Source: Pseudonocardia sp. SCN 73-27 (GTDB lineage Bacteria; Actinomycetota; Actinomycetes; Mycobacteriales; Pseudonocardiaceae). Taken from it: a stretch of 64,000 nucleotides of DNA. The notes below the pieces were generated by a model, which was given only the letters and a program-made list of their open reading frames with translations, had not been told where the DNA came from and did not search any database. Positions within the stretch are counted from its first letter, which is position 1; each line of letters starts with the position of its first letter. Below are positions 51,900 through 61,748 of the stretch, in pieces. The stretch is taken from positions 1 to 64,000 of the forward strand of contig MEGH01000031.1 in assembly GCA_001725415.1 (NCBI GenBank), read 5' to 3'. Made by a program: the position numbers and the translations under genes.

Positions 51900-53128
51900 C
51901 GCGCGCGCAGCACGACCGGGACGTGCGCCCAGCCGTTCTGCAGCGTGGAGCGGATCCGCGTCGGCTCCCCGGCCGGCTCCCAGGAGCAGAACCGCGCCAG
52001 CAGCTCCTCGAGCAGGATCCGGCTCTCCATCCGGGTGATCGACGCCCCGGGGCAGACGTGCTCGCCGAACCCGAACGCCAGGTGCCCCCGGCTCCCCGAC
52101 CGGCGCACGTCGAACCGGTCCGGGTCGGGGAAGACGGTCTCGTCCCGGTTGGCGGACAGGTAGAGCAGGTAGGCGTGCTGGCCGGCGCGGACCGCGACGT
52201 CGCCGATCGTGGTGTCGGCCGTCGCCGTCCGCACGAAGCCGGGCACCGGCGACGCCCAGCGCAGCGTCTCGTCCACCGCGTTTCCGGCCAGCGACGGGTC
52301 CGCTGCCAGCGCCGCCAGCTGGTCGGGGTGCCGGGCCAGGGCGTGTGCCGCCCAACCGAGCAGGTTGCGCGTCGTCTCGTTGCCCGCGACGAGGGTGGTC
52401 AGGCTCAGCCCGAGGACGTTGTCGGCGGTCAGCTCCGCGTGCTCGCGCTCGGCACGGACGAGGGTGGTGAGCAGGTCCTCGGCGTCGGCGTACCGGTCGA
52501 GCTCGCGCCCACGCCGGGTCAGGTTCTCGCGGAAGTACTCGTTCATCGGACGCATCGCGGCGGTCGCGGCCCGTAGCTCGTCACGGGTGAGGTCACCGCC
52601 CATCGCCATCATCAGGTCGCTCCAGGCGCGGAAGTCGCCCAGGTTGTCACCCGGCAGCCCGAACAGCTTCGCGATCACCCAGAGCGGCAGCGGCACCGCG
52701 AGCCGCTCGACGAAGTCGATCTCGGTGTCGGGCTCCAGCCCGGCCACCAGCTCGCGGCAGAACGCGCGGATCGCCGGCTCGAGCGCGGCCGTGGCCCGCG
52801 GGGTCATCGACGGCGCGATCACCCGGCGCAGGAACCGGTGCCGCGGCGGATCGGTGGTCATGAGCCGCTCGACCGCGGGCGGGAAGAACTCGTCGCCGAC
52901 GTTCTGCCGGTGCACCACGTCGTTGACCAGGACGCCGGAGGCCGAGCTCCACAGCGTGGGCGCCTTCGAGATCGCGGTGACGTCGGCGTGCCGGCCGACG
53001 ACGAACGTGTCCAGGTCCGGCAGCAGGTAGGCGGGCGTCTCGGCCCGCATCCGGGCCAGCGCGGGGTGCGGATTCTCGCAGAAGGCCGGATCGTCGATCC
53101 GCAGCTGGGCGGCCATCCCGGTCGGCAT
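51896..53128 (-). CDS. Cytochrome P450
   Basis: The 410-aa bacterial class I P450 has the I-helix oxygen motif LVAGNETTRN, ExxR in DETLRW and heme ligand FGFGEHVCPGASITRMESR. The N-terminal CENPHPALARMRAETPAYLLPD is typical of soluble actinobacterial forms. No ferredoxin or ferredoxin reductase gene adjoins it. It is first of a two-gene unit with the deacetylase-like gene and lies next to the decayed conjugative element. Confidence 0.93.
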   Translation of the reverse strand: MPTGMAAQLRIDDPAFCENPHPALARMRAETPAYLLPDLDTFVVGRHADVTAISKAPTLWSSASGVLVNDVVHRQNVGDEFFPPAVERLMTTDPPRHRFLRRVIAPSMTPRATAALEPAIRAFCRELVAGLEPDTEIDFVERLAVPLPLWVIAKLFGLPGDNLGDFRAWSDLMMAMGGDLTRDELRAATAAMRPMNEYFRENLTRRGRELDRYADAEDLLTTLVRAEREHAELTADNVLGLSLTTLVAGNETTRNLLGWAAHALARHPDQLAALAADPSLAGNAVDETLRWASPVPGFVRTATADTTIGDVAVRAGQHAYLLYLSANRDETVFPDPDRFDVRRSGSRGHLAFGFGEHVCPGASITRMESRILLEELLARFCSWEPAGEPTRIRSTLQNGWAHVPVVLRAR

Positions 53129-53194
53129 GCGAGGACCCTAACAGCGGAAAATCTCGGATTCAAGAACGAATGCAATCTGGATGTGCTGTTGGTA

Positions 53195-54229
53195 TCAGGC
53201 CTGCTCTTCGCCGAGGCCGGCCGCTGAACTCGCTGCCGGGCTGGTGAGCCAGCCGAGGGCGGGCATGATCGTCGAGGTGATCGACGAGCGGGTGCGGTCG
53301 TTCGTCCCGAGGAACTGGCCCAGGTCGAGCTCGAACGCCGGCTCGGGGCTGCGGGGCAGCAGCACCGTCACCTCCCGCGACGCCGCCTCCGGATCCGACA
53401 ACCACCCCAGGACATCCCGCATCGACTTCTCGCCAAGTGCGGCGGCGTGCAGGAGCGCGGCGAGGACGCGGCGGCCCTGGGCATCCCAGAACTCCCGGTC
53501 CCCTGAGGATCCGGCGCGGGTGGTGGCGGCGAGCATGTCTGCGGCCCGCTCCCCCGCGGTCACCGGATCACTGCAGCCGGACAGGGGTCGAACATGACCG
53601 TCGACGGGAGCCCGGCGAGGCCGACGGCGTTGAACACCCACACCGGGCCCCGCTCGAACCGGGATACCCTCGTCAGCTCGTAGAGATCGGCGCGGGTCGA
53701 GGCGACCAGTGCGGCGCCGGGGGCGTCGAGGATCTGCCCGGCCAGCCACCCGGACTCGCCGGTGCGGGGGCCGCCGAGGATGAGGGTGACGTCCTCGACC
53801 GAGGACCACACCCACAACAACCCGCTGCGGCACAACAGGACCGCAACCTCCGGCACCGGCAGCCGCCACCGCTCGCGCCTGTCCATCCCCGCGAGGGACG
53901 GGCGGACGGCGCCGGCGCGGCGGCGCATCGCCCCGCTGCCGGCGTGGCGGACGACGTCGAGGGTCGACGCCACCTCGGACTTACGCCGGGTGCGCGATCC
54001 CCAGCGGTTCACCGTCGACGACGACCGGGTCCAGCGGTGCCACACCCACACCCCTGCCGCCGCGACGGCCAGCAGGAGAACCGGCAGCCCGACCGCCGTA
54101 GCCAGGGCGGCCAGAGGCAGGAGCGCGATCAGGCCGCAGCAGATCGCGAGCACCGTCGCGCCGCGCTCGGCCACGACCACGGTGCCGGCCACCGCGGCGG
54201 CTGGGAGAGGGAAGGGTCCAGAGGTTCAT
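53195..54229 (-). pseudogene. Conjugative coupling protein (VirD4/TraG-type) remnant
   Basis: Parts of a type IV coupling ATPase are recognisable: two hydrophobic segments, RRERWRLPVPEVAVLLCRSGLLWVWSSVEDVTLILGG, PRTGESGWLAGQILDAPGAALVASTRADLYELT, then after a frameshift near 53584 (one C missing before CTG) SDPVTAGERAADMLAATTRAG and FWDAQGRRVLAALLHAAALGEKSM. Another frame break follows ATG 54229 (MNLWTLP). Walker A has Glu for the essential Lys (PRTGES), and the Walker B half is missing at the 53.2-kb end. Confidence 0.75.
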
Positions 54230-54580
54230 CGCTTCACCCCGAGTGCGTAGGCAACCGAGTCGGATCGCTCGGGCGTTGGCCGGGCCCATACGGGAGAACC
54301 GAAACCGGTCCTGCCCCAACGCGATCGCCAGATCCAGCACCGCGATCTCACTCGTCGACGCCTTGGCGAATGCGCCGGCGTTGAACGCGGCTTGGGTCCA
54401 GCCGATCCAGCACGTGCCGTCCCGGTCCCGCTCCACGCATGCGTCGCGGAACTCCGCACGGGCCGGCCAGGTGCCGTGCACGATCAACAGCCCGACCGCG
54501 GCAGCGACGTGCGGGCTGTGCCCGCGCGCCCACCGCCGCAGCCCGATCACCGCAGACGTCGTCGGCGTCGGCGCGCTCAC
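54226..54580 (-). pseudogene. Hypothetical gene of the conjugative element, frameshifted
   Basis: The reading VSAPTPTTSAVIGLRRWARG, FRDACVERDRDGTCWIGWTQAAFNAGAFAKA, LALGQDRFRFSRMGPANARAIR moves to another frame for the end SDSVAYALGVKR, whose TGA overlaps ATG 54229. I do not recognise a function; such small genes commonly lie between the coupling protein and integrase-side genes in actinobacterial integrative elements. GTG 54580 overlaps the integrase-remnant stop. Confidence 0.55.
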
Positions 54581-54880
54581 CGCGCCACCTCCGACCTTGC
54601 CTGCTCGCCGGAGAGGTCGACACCGATGTGACCGACCGTCGCGGCGGTGCGCGGATTGCGGCGCTCGTCGACCCTGGGCCGCGAGGCGACGCGCGACCTT
54701 CTCTGCTTCGGCAGCCGCCCGCGGTCCGGCTGGGACGATCTCCCGCAGGTAGTGGCGACGGCCGTTGACCGCGTCGATCCCTGCATAGACCGAGACGCGC
54801 AGTGCGCCACTGGGGAGCTCTTCGCGCTCCCCCGCGGCCGCTTCCGACGGCTGGTCGACGTTGCCATGATCGAAAGGTGG
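54577..54880 (-). pseudogene. Tyrosine integrase N-terminal remnant
   Basis: The segment SGALRVSVYAGIDAVNGRRHYLREIVPAGPRAAAEAEKVARRLAAQ and, in another frame, VDERRNPRTAATVGHIGVDL matches the arm-binding N-terminus of actinobacterial tyrosine recombinases. The core-binding and catalytic (R...HxxR...Y) domains are absent. It lies beside the 3' end of tRNA-Val, where integrases of tRNA-targeting elements normally sit. Confidence 0.72.
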
Positions 54881-54955
54881 CAGCGACTCGCACCATATTT
54901 GATTCCATGAGCCGGAACCAGCGCCGGACGCAAACACGTTCTTGCAGGTCAGAAG

Positions 54956-55030
54956 TGGTGGGCGCGGCAGGGTTCGAACCTGCGACCGCTCGGGTGTAAG
55001 CCGAGTGCTCTCCCGCTGAGCTACGCGCCC
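54956..55030 (-). tRNA. tRNA-Val (anticodon TAC)
   Basis: Read on the - strand from 55030, the gene begins GGGCGCGTAGCTCAGC and folds into a cloverleaf. The acceptor stem pairs GGGCGCG with CGCGCCC, the anticodon arm is CTCGG-CTTACAC-CCGAG, the T arm includes GGTTCGAACC and the discriminator is A. CCA is encoded (54956-54958). Anticodon TAC reads GTA. Its 3' side faces the integrase remnant, as expected for an attachment site. Confidence 0.95.
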
Positions 55031-55059
55031 GGGACCGGTCCTCGGGCCGGTGTGCGGCG

Positions 55060-55518
55060 TCAGAGCGCCGCGATGGCCTTTCGCCAGCCGTCCTGGTCGC
55101 GGGCGTCGCCGGGGCCGTTGACCTCGGCGAAACGTACGACCCCGTCCTTGTCGACGAGGAAGGTGCCACGCAGGGCGAAGCCGGCGTCGGCGTTGAAGAC
55201 GCCGTAGTCCTGCGCCACCTTGCCGTGCGGCCAGAAGTCGGCCAGCAGCGGGAACGTGTAGCCCTGCTCCTTGGCCCAGGCCCCGAGGGCGAAGGGGTGG
55301 TCGACGGAGAGGGCGAGGACCTGGACGTCGTCGTTCTGGAACGCCGAGAGGTCGTCGCGTACCGAGCAGAGCTCGCCGGTGCAGACGCCGGAGAAGGCGA
55401 AGGGGTAGAAGACGACGAGGACGGCCTTGTCCCCGCGGAACGACGAGAGGGTGACCTCGTCGCCGTTGCCGGACTTGAGCGTGAAGTCGGGAGCCTGCGA
55501 GCCCACCGTGAGCGCCAT
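55060..55518 (-). CDS. ahpE: AhpE-type peroxiredoxin
   Basis: The 152-aa protein is a 1-Cys-like AhpE-type peroxiredoxin: VGSQAPDFTLKSGNGDEVTLSSF, peroxidatic motif FYPFAFSGVCTGELCSVRD (PxxxTxxC context with Cys at the CTGE) and a C-terminal GPGDARDQDGWRKAIAAL. A second cysteine follows in ELC. It reduces peroxides using mycothiol/mycoredoxin-type partners in actinobacteria. AGGAG precedes ATG 55518. Confidence 0.92.
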   Translation of the reverse strand: MALTVGSQAPDFTLKSGNGDEVTLSSFRGDKAVLVVFYPFAFSGVCTGELCSVRDDLSAFQNDDVQVLALSVDHPFALGAWAKEQGYTFPLLADFWPHGKVAQDYGVFNADAGFALRGTFLVDKDGVVRFAEVNGPGDARDQDGWRKAIAAL

Positions 55519-55609
55519 GATCAGGGATCTCCTCGGCACGTCGACGACACCGCACCCCGGTTCGGGGCGCCGCACTGTCCACGAGCCTATTCCACCCGCG
55601 GGTGCGACT

Positions 55610-55646
55610 CCGCCCGTGACCCCCCGTTCGTCGGGGTCACGGGCGG
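55610..55646. terminator. Strong hairpin after the DUF3052 gene
   Basis: A perfect 14-bp stem (CCGCCCGTGACCCC at 55610, GGGGTCACGGGCGG at 55633) with a 9-nt loop lies just past the DUF3052 stop, in front of the peroxiredoxin gene on the same strand. Confidence 0.8.
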
Positions 55647-55659
55647 GGTCGGCGCCGGT

Positions 55660-56094
55660 TCAGCGTCGTTGCTTGCCCTGTTTCGGGGAGGCGAGCCGGG
55701 CACCGGCCCATTCCTCGCTCACGCTCACGTTGGACGTCTGTGCGAGCCCGGCCGTCGGGGCGGCCTCGGCGATCTCACTCGGCTCCAGGTGCCCCGGGCG
55801 GCCCGTCTTGGGTGTGAGCACCCAGACCACGCCGTTGTCGGCGAGTGGACCCCTGGCGTCGACGAGGGCGTCGACGAGGTCGCCGTCGCCCTCCCTGAAC
55901 CACATGAGGACGACGTCGATGACCTCCTGGGCCTCCTCGTCGAGCAGCTCGTCGCCGCTGCGTTCCTCGACGGCGTCGCGCACCGCCTCGTCGACGTCGG
56001 AGTCCCAACCCAGTTCCTGGACGACCATGCCCGGCTCGATGCCGAGCTTGCCCGCGATGTCGGACGTACGTCCGGCATCTTCCGCGGCGACCAC
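55660..56094 (-). CDS. DUF3052-family protein
   Basis: The 144-aa protein matches the actinobacterial DUF3052 family: TSDIAGKLGIEPGMVVQELGWDSDVDEAVRDAVEERSGDELLD, DVVLMWFREGDGDLVDALVDA and DNGVVWVLTPKTGRPGHLEPSEIAEAAPTAGL. The function is unknown; the gene next to aceE is a common actinobacterial arrangement. GTG 56094 is chosen from the conserved N-terminus. Confidence 0.88.
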   Translation of the reverse strand: MVAAEDAGRTSDIAGKLGIEPGMVVQELGWDSDVDEAVRDAVEERSGDELLDEEAQEVIDVVLMWFREGDGDLVDALVDARGPLADNGVVWVLTPKTGRPGHLEPSEIAEAAPTAGLAQTSNVSVSEEWAGARLASPKQGKQRR

Positions 56095-56280
56095 GCGCGC
56101 GCCCCCTTGTTGTCGTGTGTGGGTCGTGTCGACCCGTGTTTCGGATGCGGAATCCGAACACGTGGGGCCTGCGCTGCGCAACCGCCGTTTCACGATCGCA
56201 CCGAGGGGGGCACGATAGGGGCTGTACGGACTTGAAGAGACGCGGGCCGGCAACGGCGACGGCGTCGCACGACGAACGGC

Positions 56281-59073
56281 ATGACCGCCCCCCAGGGAGA
56301 CCCCTTGACCGGCCAGAACAACCGCTCCGAGAGAACCGGGCGTGTACACGTGATCCGTGACGGCCTCGCCGCGCACCTCCCGGACATCGATCCCGAGGAG
56401 ACCGCGGAGTGGCTCGACTCATTCGACGCGGTGCTCGACGAGGCGGGCCAGCAGCGCGCCCGCTACCTGATGCTGCGCATGTTGCAGCGTGCCCGTGAGC
56501 GACACGTCGGTGTCCCGTCGCTGACCAGCACGGACTACGTGAACACCATCCCCACCGACCGGGAGCCGTGGTTCCCGGGCGACGAGGAGGCCGAGCGCGC
56601 CTACCGTCGTTGGATCCGCTGGAACGCGGCGATGACGGTGCACCGGGCGCAGCGGCCGGGGATCGGGGTCGGCGGGCACATCTCGAGCTACGCGTCGTCG
56701 GCGACGTTGTACGAGGTCGGCTTCAACCACTTCTTCCGGGGCAAGCAGCACCCGGGCGGCGGCGACCAGATCTACATCCAGGGCCACGCCTCCCCCGGCA
56801 TCTACGCGCGCGCGTATCTCGAGGGCAGGCTGACCGAGGACCGGCTGGACGGGTTCCGTCAGGAGCTGTCGCACGGTGGTCCGGGTCACGGTCTGCCGTC
56901 GTACCCGCACCCGCGGCTGATGCCGGACTTCTGGGAGTTCCCGACGGTGTCGATGGGCCTCGGCCCGATGAACGCGATCATGCAGGCACGGTTCAACCGC
57001 TACCTGCGTGACCGCGGCGTCAAGGACACCTCCGACCAGCACGTGTGGGCGTTCCTGGGCGACGGCGAGATGGACGAGCCGGAGTCGCGGGGCCTCATCC
57101 ACGTGGCCGCGACGGAGGGCCTCGACAACCTGACGTTCGTCGTCAACTGCAACCTGCAGCGTCTCGACGGGCCGGTGCGCGGCAACGGGAAGATCATCCA
57201 GGAGCTGGAGTCGTTCTTCCGGGGTGCGGGCTGGAACGTCATCAAGGTGATCTGGGGCCGCGAGTGGGACTCGCTGCTGCACGCGGACCGCGACGGCGCG
57301 CTCATCAACCTGATGAACACGACGCCCGACGGCGACTACCAGACCTACAAGGCCAACGACGGCGCCTTCGTCCGTGAGCACTTCTTCGGCCGGGACCCGC
57401 GGACGAAGGACCTCGTCCACGACCTGTCCGACGCCCAGATCTGGGGCCTCAAGCGCGGTGGGCACGACTACCGCAAGGTGCACGCGGCCTACGCGGCGGC
57501 GATGGAGCACAACGGGCAGCCGACGGTCGTCCTGGCGAAGACGATCAAGGGCTACGGCCTGGGTGCGCACTTCGCGGGCCGCAACGCCACGCACCAGATG
57601 AAGAAGCTGTCGCTGGACGACCTCAAGCAGTTCCGCGACGAGCAGCGCATCCCCATCAGCGACGCCGAGCTCGAGCGCGACCCGTACCTGCCGCCGTACT
57701 ACCACCCGGGCAAGGACGCACCGGAGATCCGCTACATGGAGGACCGGCGCAAGGCCCTCGGCGGGCCGGTGCCGTCGCGGCGCACGGCGTCGAAGGCGCT
57801 GGTCCTGCCGGGCGACAAGGTCTACGAGGTGGCGCGCAAGGGGTCCGGCAAGCAGGAGGCCGCCACGACGATGGCGTTCGTCCGGATCCTGCGCGAGCTG
57901 ATCAAGACGAAGGAGATCGGCGCGCGCTTCGTGCCGATCATCCCGGACGAGGCGCGCACGTTCGGGATGGACTCCATGTTCCCGACGCAGAAGATCTACA
58001 ATCCGCACGGGCAGCAGTACACGTCGGTCGACGCGTCGCTCATGTTGGCGTACAAGGAGTCCGAGCAGGGCCAGATCCTGCACGAGGGCATCAACGAGGC
58101 CGGTTCGGTGGGGTCGTTCACCGCGGCGGGCACGTCGTACGCGACGCACGACGAGCCGATGATCCCGGTGTACGTCTTCTACTCGATGTTCGGCTTCCAG
58201 CGCACTGGCGACTCGATCTGGGCGGCAGCCGACCAGATGGCCCGCGGCTTCCTGGTGGGCGCCACGGCGGGTCGGACGACGTTGACGGGTGAGGGCCTGC
58301 AGCACAACGACGGGCACTCGCTGCTGTTGGCGGCGACGAACCCTGCGGTCGTGGCGTACGATCCGGCGTTCTCCTTCGAGGTGGCGCACATCGTCAAGGA
58401 CGGGCTGCGCCGGATGTTCGGCGAGTCGCCGGAGAACGTCATGTACTACCTGACGGTCTACAACGAGCCGTACGTCCAGCCTGCCGAGCCGGCCGATCTC
58501 GACGTCGACGGTCTGCTGCGCGGCCTCTACCGGTACGCGGCGTCGCCGCGGTCGGAGGGCCCGCAGGTCCGGCTGCTGGCGTCGGGTGTGTCGCTGCCGT
58601 GGGCGCTGAAGGCCCGCGACATGCTGGCCGAGCAGTGGGGCGTGGGCGCCGAGGTGTGGTCGGTGACGTCGTGGGGCGAGCTGCGCCGCAACGGCGTGGA
58701 TGCGGAGCGCCACAACCTGATCCACCCGGAGGAGGCGCCGAGGGTCCCGTACCTGCAGACGGCCCTGGGGGACTCGGACGCGCCGGTCGTGGCGGTGTCG
58801 GACTGGATGCGCGCGGTCCCGGACCTGGTGCGCCAGTGGGTGCCCGCGCCGTTCACGACGCTGGGCACCGACGGCTTCGGCCTGTCGGACACCCGGCCGG
58901 CGGCGCGGCGGCACTTCGCGGTCGACGCGGAGTCGATCACGGTGGCCGCGTTGGGGTCGCTGTCCGCGCGCGGTGAGGTCGACCGTGGTGTCGTGGCCGA
59001 GGCGGCGGCGAAGTACGCGATCGACGACCCGCAGGCGGCGGGCCCGCAGACGTCGGACTCGGGCGTCGCCTGA
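56281..59073 (+). CDS. aceE: Pyruvate dehydrogenase E1 component (homodimeric)
   Basis: The 930-aa protein is the single-chain AceE type. It decarboxylates pyruvate with thiamine diphosphate and passes the acetyl group to the lipoyl E2. The TPP/Mg motif is [13 protein letters not shown]...VVNCNLQ; other conserved blocks are [55 protein letters not shown] and [16 protein letters not shown]. Length is normal. It is divergent from the DUF3052 gene and monocistronic, with a hairpin at its end. Confidence 0.97.
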   Translation: MTAPQGDPLTGQNNRSERTGRVHVIRDGLAAHLPDIDPEETAEWLDSFDAVLDEAGQQRARYLMLRMLQRARERHVGVPSLTSTDYVNTIPTDREPWFPGDEEAERAYRRWIRWNAAMTVHRAQRPGIGVGGHISSYASSATLYEVGFNHFFRGKQHPGGGDQIYIQGHASPGIYARAYLEGRLTEDRLDGFRQELSHGGPGHGLPSYPHPRLMPDFWEFPTVSMGLGPMNAIMQARFNRYLRDRGVKDTSDQHVWAFLGDGEMDEPESRGLIHVAATEGLDNLTFVVNCNLQRLDGPVRGNGKIIQELESFFRGAGWNVIKVIWGREWDSLLHADRDGALINLMNTTPDGDYQTYKANDGAFVREHFFGRDPRTKDLVHDLSDAQIWGLKRGGHDYRKVHAAYAAAMEHNGQPTVVLAKTIKGYGLGAHFAGRNATHQMKKLSLDDLKQFRDEQRIPISDAELERDPYLPPYYHPGKDAPEIRYMEDRRKALGGPVPSRRTASKALVLPGDKVYEVARKGSGKQEAATTMAFVRILRELIKTKEIGARFVPIIPDEARTFGMDSMFPTQKIYNPHGQQYTSVDASLMLAYKESEQGQILHEGINEAGSVGSFTAAGTSYATHDEPMIPVYVFYSMFGFQRTGDSIWAAADQMARGFLVGATAGRTTLTGEGLQHNDGHSLLLAATNPAVVAYDPAFSFEVAHIVKDGLRRMFGESPENVMYYLTVYNEPYVQPAEPADLDVDGLLRGLYRYAASPRSEGPQVRLLASGVSLPWALKARDMLAEQWGVGAEVWSVTSWGELRRNGVDAERHNLIHPEEAPRVPYLQTALGDSDAPVVAVSDWMRAVPDLVRQWVPAPFTTLGTDGFGLSDTRPAARRHFAVDAESITVAALGSLSARGEVDRGVVAEAAAKYAIDDPQAAGPQTSDSGVA

Positions 59074-59093
59074 CGCCTGTCCCGCACGGTGAT

Positions 59094-59125
59094 CCGCCCC
59101 GGTGCCCGCGAGGGTGCCGGGGCGG
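59094..59125 (+). terminator. Hairpin after aceE
   Basis: CCGCCCCGG (59094) pairs with CCGGGGCGG (59117) around a 14-nt loop that can extend the stem (GCCC/GGGT). It starts 20 bp past the aceE stop. Confidence 0.75.
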
Positions 59126-59420
59126 ACCCGTGTGAGACGCCGGTCACCGTCGACACACGGTCGGACACGGTGCGCGACAGCCGTGTCGGCGGCTCGGCCG
59201 GGCGTCGTCGGATCGGGACCGAACGATGGCCCCGACGGGGTCTGTCGGCACGAATCCACAGGTCATTGGCTCTCGGCATGAGGGCTGAGTCACGGTACGC
59301 TCCGCCCGACGCCGACCTCGCGTGATCGCGAACGGGGTCCCGACCCGGGCGCAGAACCCAGTGACCGGGCGGCGCGATGCCGGGGGCGAGTGCCCCGGCA
59401 CAGGTACGAGGAGAGCAAGA
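59126..59420. other. Non-coding leader of the cold-shock gene
   Basis: No gene is supported in this stretch. It probably contains the promoter and a long 5' untranslated region of the cold-shock gene, as is usual for csp mRNAs. No defined thermosensor fold was established by eye. Confidence 0.45.
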
Positions 59421-59627
59421 ATGGCAGAGGGCACCGTCAAGTGGTTCAACAGCGAGAAGGGCTACGGCTTCCTCGCTCCTGACGGTGGTGGCGCGGACGT
59501 GTTCGTGCACTACTCGGCGATCCAGGTCAACGGCTACAAGAGCCTCGACGAGGGGCAGCGCGTCTCGTTCGACATCGAGCAGGGCCAGAAGGGCCCGCAG
59601 GCCACCGGGGTCACCCCGATCGCCTGA
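59421..59627 (+). CDS. cspA: Cold-shock protein, CspA family
   Basis: The 68-aa OB-fold protein has both RNA-binding motifs: [15 protein letters not shown] (RNP1, KGYGF) and DVFVHYSAI (RNP2, VFVHY). It binds single-stranded RNA/DNA and keeps transcripts unfolded. AGGAGAGCAAGA precedes ATG 59421. Closely related copies are usual in actinobacteria, so the exact paralogue is not assigned. Confidence 0.93.
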   Translation: MAEGTVKWFNSEKGYGFLAPDGGGADVFVHYSAIQVNGYKSLDEGQRVSFDIEQGQKGPQATGVTPIA

Positions 59628-59685
59628 TCGCGGCGATCACCCGGCCCCGAGCACACCCTCCTCGACCCACCCGTCTCATCTCCAC

Positions 59686-59720
59686 TGCGGACCCGGATCT
59701 CGCCTGAGTCCGGGTCCGCA
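59686..59720. terminator. Bidirectional hairpin between csp and pirin genes
   Basis: A perfect 12-bp stem (TGCGGACCCGGA at 59686, TCCGGGTCCGCA at 59709) with an 11-nt loop lies between two convergent genes and can terminate both. Confidence 0.82.
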
Positions 59721-59745
59721 ACGGTAGCCGGGCCGGTCGGAGGGC

Positions 59746-60510
59746 TCAGCCCAGGGCCGCGTGCATCTCCCACACCAGTACTTCGGCGCCCTCGGCGCCG
59801 GCGGTCACCCGTCGGCCCTCGGACGCCGTGATCCGGGCGGCGTCGCCCTCGGCGAGCCGTCCGGCGCCCTCCAGCTCGACGTCGCCTCGTGCCACGAACA
59901 TGTGCACATAGGGCGCGACGGGCAGCTGCGTCGCGCCGTGCGGCTGCAGCCGGGCCGCGTGCAGTGCGGCGTCGCGCTGCGCAATGGAGATCGCGCGATC
60001 CCTTGCGTGCCTTGGCATTCCGGACGCGACGACGACGAGTCCGCCCGCGTCGAGCTCCGGTCCGATGTCGACCTGTTCGTAGCCGGGCGTGACGCCGGCC
60101 GAGTCGGGCACGACCCACATCTGGACGAAGTGGACGTCGGTCATGGGCCGGGCGGGGTCGGCGCGGAAGGCGTCGTTCTTCTCCGAGTGCAGGATGCCGC
60201 TGCCGGCCGACATCCGTTGCGCCAGACCGGGATGGATGACGCCGGAGTGCCCCGTGGAGTCCTGGTGGACCAGCGACCCCTCGAGCACCCAGGTGACGAT
60301 CTCGGTGTCGCGGTGCGGGTGCGTCTCGAAGCCGCTGCCCGCCGTGACCCGGTCGTCGTTGCTCACGAGGAGCAGCCCGAAGTGGGTGTCGTCAGGGTCG
60401 TAGTGCGCGCCGAACGAGAAGCTGTGCCGGGAGTCGAGCCAGTCGATCTCGGTGTGCAGGCGGTCGTCGGCGCGCCGGACGAGGACGTCGTGCGTTTCGG
60501 ATCGGGTCAT
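59746..60510 (-). CDS. Pirin-family bicupin
   Basis: The 254-aa protein has the pirin N-cupin with metal ligands in FETHPHRDTEIVTWVLEGSLVHQDSTGH and GSGILHSEKN, followed by the C-terminal cupin LPVAPYVHMFVARGDVELEG. Bacterial pirins bind Fe or other metals; some are quercetin dioxygenases and others bind pyruvate dehydrogenase E1 to modulate flux. Proximity to aceE is notable but the intervening genes make a functional link uncertain. ATG 60510. Confidence 0.88.
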   Translation of the reverse strand: MTRSETHDVLVRRADDRLHTEIDWLDSRHSFSFGAHYDPDDTHFGLLLVSNDDRVTAGSGFETHPHRDTEIVTWVLEGSLVHQDSTGHSGVIHPGLAQRMSAGSGILHSEKNDAFRADPARPMTDVHFVQMWVVPDSAGVTPGYEQVDIGPELDAGGLVVVASGMPRHARDRAISIAQRDAALHAARLQPHGATQLPVAPYVHMFVARGDVELEGAGRLAEGDAARITASEGRRVTAGAEGAEVLVWEMHAALG

Positions 60511-60626
60511 CGGGCTCTCCTCTCGTCGTCGCACGGTCGCCGACCGCGACCGTCGCACGCGTGCGTTGCGCGGCTGTTGCACCGCCGGCGGTGCCCGGAT
60601 CGACGAGAACGATTGTGCCCGCCCGC

Positions 60627-61748
60627 TCAGCCCTCCTCCGGCCGGGCCGCCAACCCGGCCGACCACCGCTCCTCGACCCGTCCCAGCTTCCAGACGGCGA
60701 GTGCGACGACCCACGTCAGCACGAACAGGCCGACGACCACGAAGCCGACGTTGTCGAGGTCGAGGCCCGCCACCCAGGCGAGCGGTCCCGACTCGATGCC
60801 GAGCTTGTCGGCGAACAGCGACAGCAGTTCGATCATGCCGATGACCAGGGCCACCGCGACCGACAGCGCGGTGATGGTGACGTTGTAGAACACCTTGCGG
60901 ACAGGTCGCAGGAACGCCCAGTCGTAGGCGAAGCACATGAAGGCGCCGTCGAGGGTGTCGAACAGGCACATCCCGGCCGCGAACAGCACCGGCAGCACCA
61001 GCACCGCGTACCAGGGCAGCGCCCCGGCCGCGGCGCCTCCGGCGATGACCAGCAGGGTGACCTCGCTGGCGGTGTCGAAGCCCAGCCCGAACAGCAGCCC
61101 GACGGGGTACATGTGCCGGGGCTCGCGGACGGCGCGGGTCGCCTTGCCGAGGATGCGGTTCATCAGACCGCGCTTGTCGAGATGTTCCTGCAGCTGGGCC
61201 TCGTCGTAGCGGCCGCGGCGCATGTCCCGGAACACGCGCAGGATCTGCACGAGGACGACCAGGTTGATCAGCCCGAGCAGGACGAGGAACAGCCCTGACA
61301 CCCCGGTGCTGACGAGCCCGCCGATCTGCTTGAGCGACGAGCCCTCGTCGGAGATCTCACCGGCGATCGCCCGGACGCCCAACGAGATGAGTGCGACCAG
61401 GACGAGCACGACGGACGCGTGCCCGAGGGCGAACCAGAACCCGACGGACAACGGCCGCGACCGGCCCGGCTCGCGTTCGGCGAGCAGCTTGCGGGTCGTG
61501 TTGTCGATGGCGGCGATGTGGTCGGCGTCGAATGCGTGCCGCATGCCGAGCAGGTAGGCCGTCAGCCCGAGGCCGAGGCCGAAGGCGCCGGTCGAGCCCA
61601 GGTCGTAGTGGCGGGGCGCGACGAACACCGCGAGGACTCCCCAGCCGACGACGGTGAGTGCCAGCAGCGCGGCGGCCATGGCGACGACGGCGCGCTTCTC
61701 CGCGGGCTGCAACCGGACCCGGGCCCGGTCGGTGGAGAGCTGAGTCAT
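60627..61748 (-). CDS. NiCoT-family nickel/cobalt permease (HoxN/NixA type)
   Basis: The 373-aa membrane protein carries the NiCoT signature RHAFDADHIAAIDNTTRKL, the second motif FWFALGHASVVL and LLFGLGFDTASEVTLL, with about eight membrane segments. It imports Ni2+ or Co2+ for urease, hydrogenase or cobalamin. Metal preference cannot be read from the sequence. No metal-responsive operator or riboswitch was recognised upstream. ATG 61748. Confidence 0.92.
   Translation of the reverse strand: MTQLSTDRARVRLQPAEKRAVVAMAAALLALTVVGWGVLAVFVAPRHYDLGSTGAFGLGLGLTAYLLGMRHAFDADHIAAIDNTTRKLLAEREPGRSRPLSVGFWFALGHASVVLVLVALISLGVRAIAGEISDEGSSLKQIGGLVSTGVSGLFLVLLGLINLVVLVQILRVFRDMRRGRYDEAQLQEHLDKRGLMNRILGKATRAVREPRHMYPVGLLFGLGFDTASEVTLLVIAGGAAAGALPWYAVLVLPVLFAAGMCLFDTLDGAFMCFAYDWAFLRPVRKVFYNVTITALSVAVALVIGMIELLSLFADKLGIESGPLAWVAGLDLDNVGFVVVGLFVLTWVVALAVWKLGRVEERWSAGLAARPEEG

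Noticed and set aside
56419-59259. 946-codon open frame antisense to aceE
   Set aside because: aceE motifs are intact on the + strand; the antisense frame is Arg/His/Val-rich with no recognisable domain.
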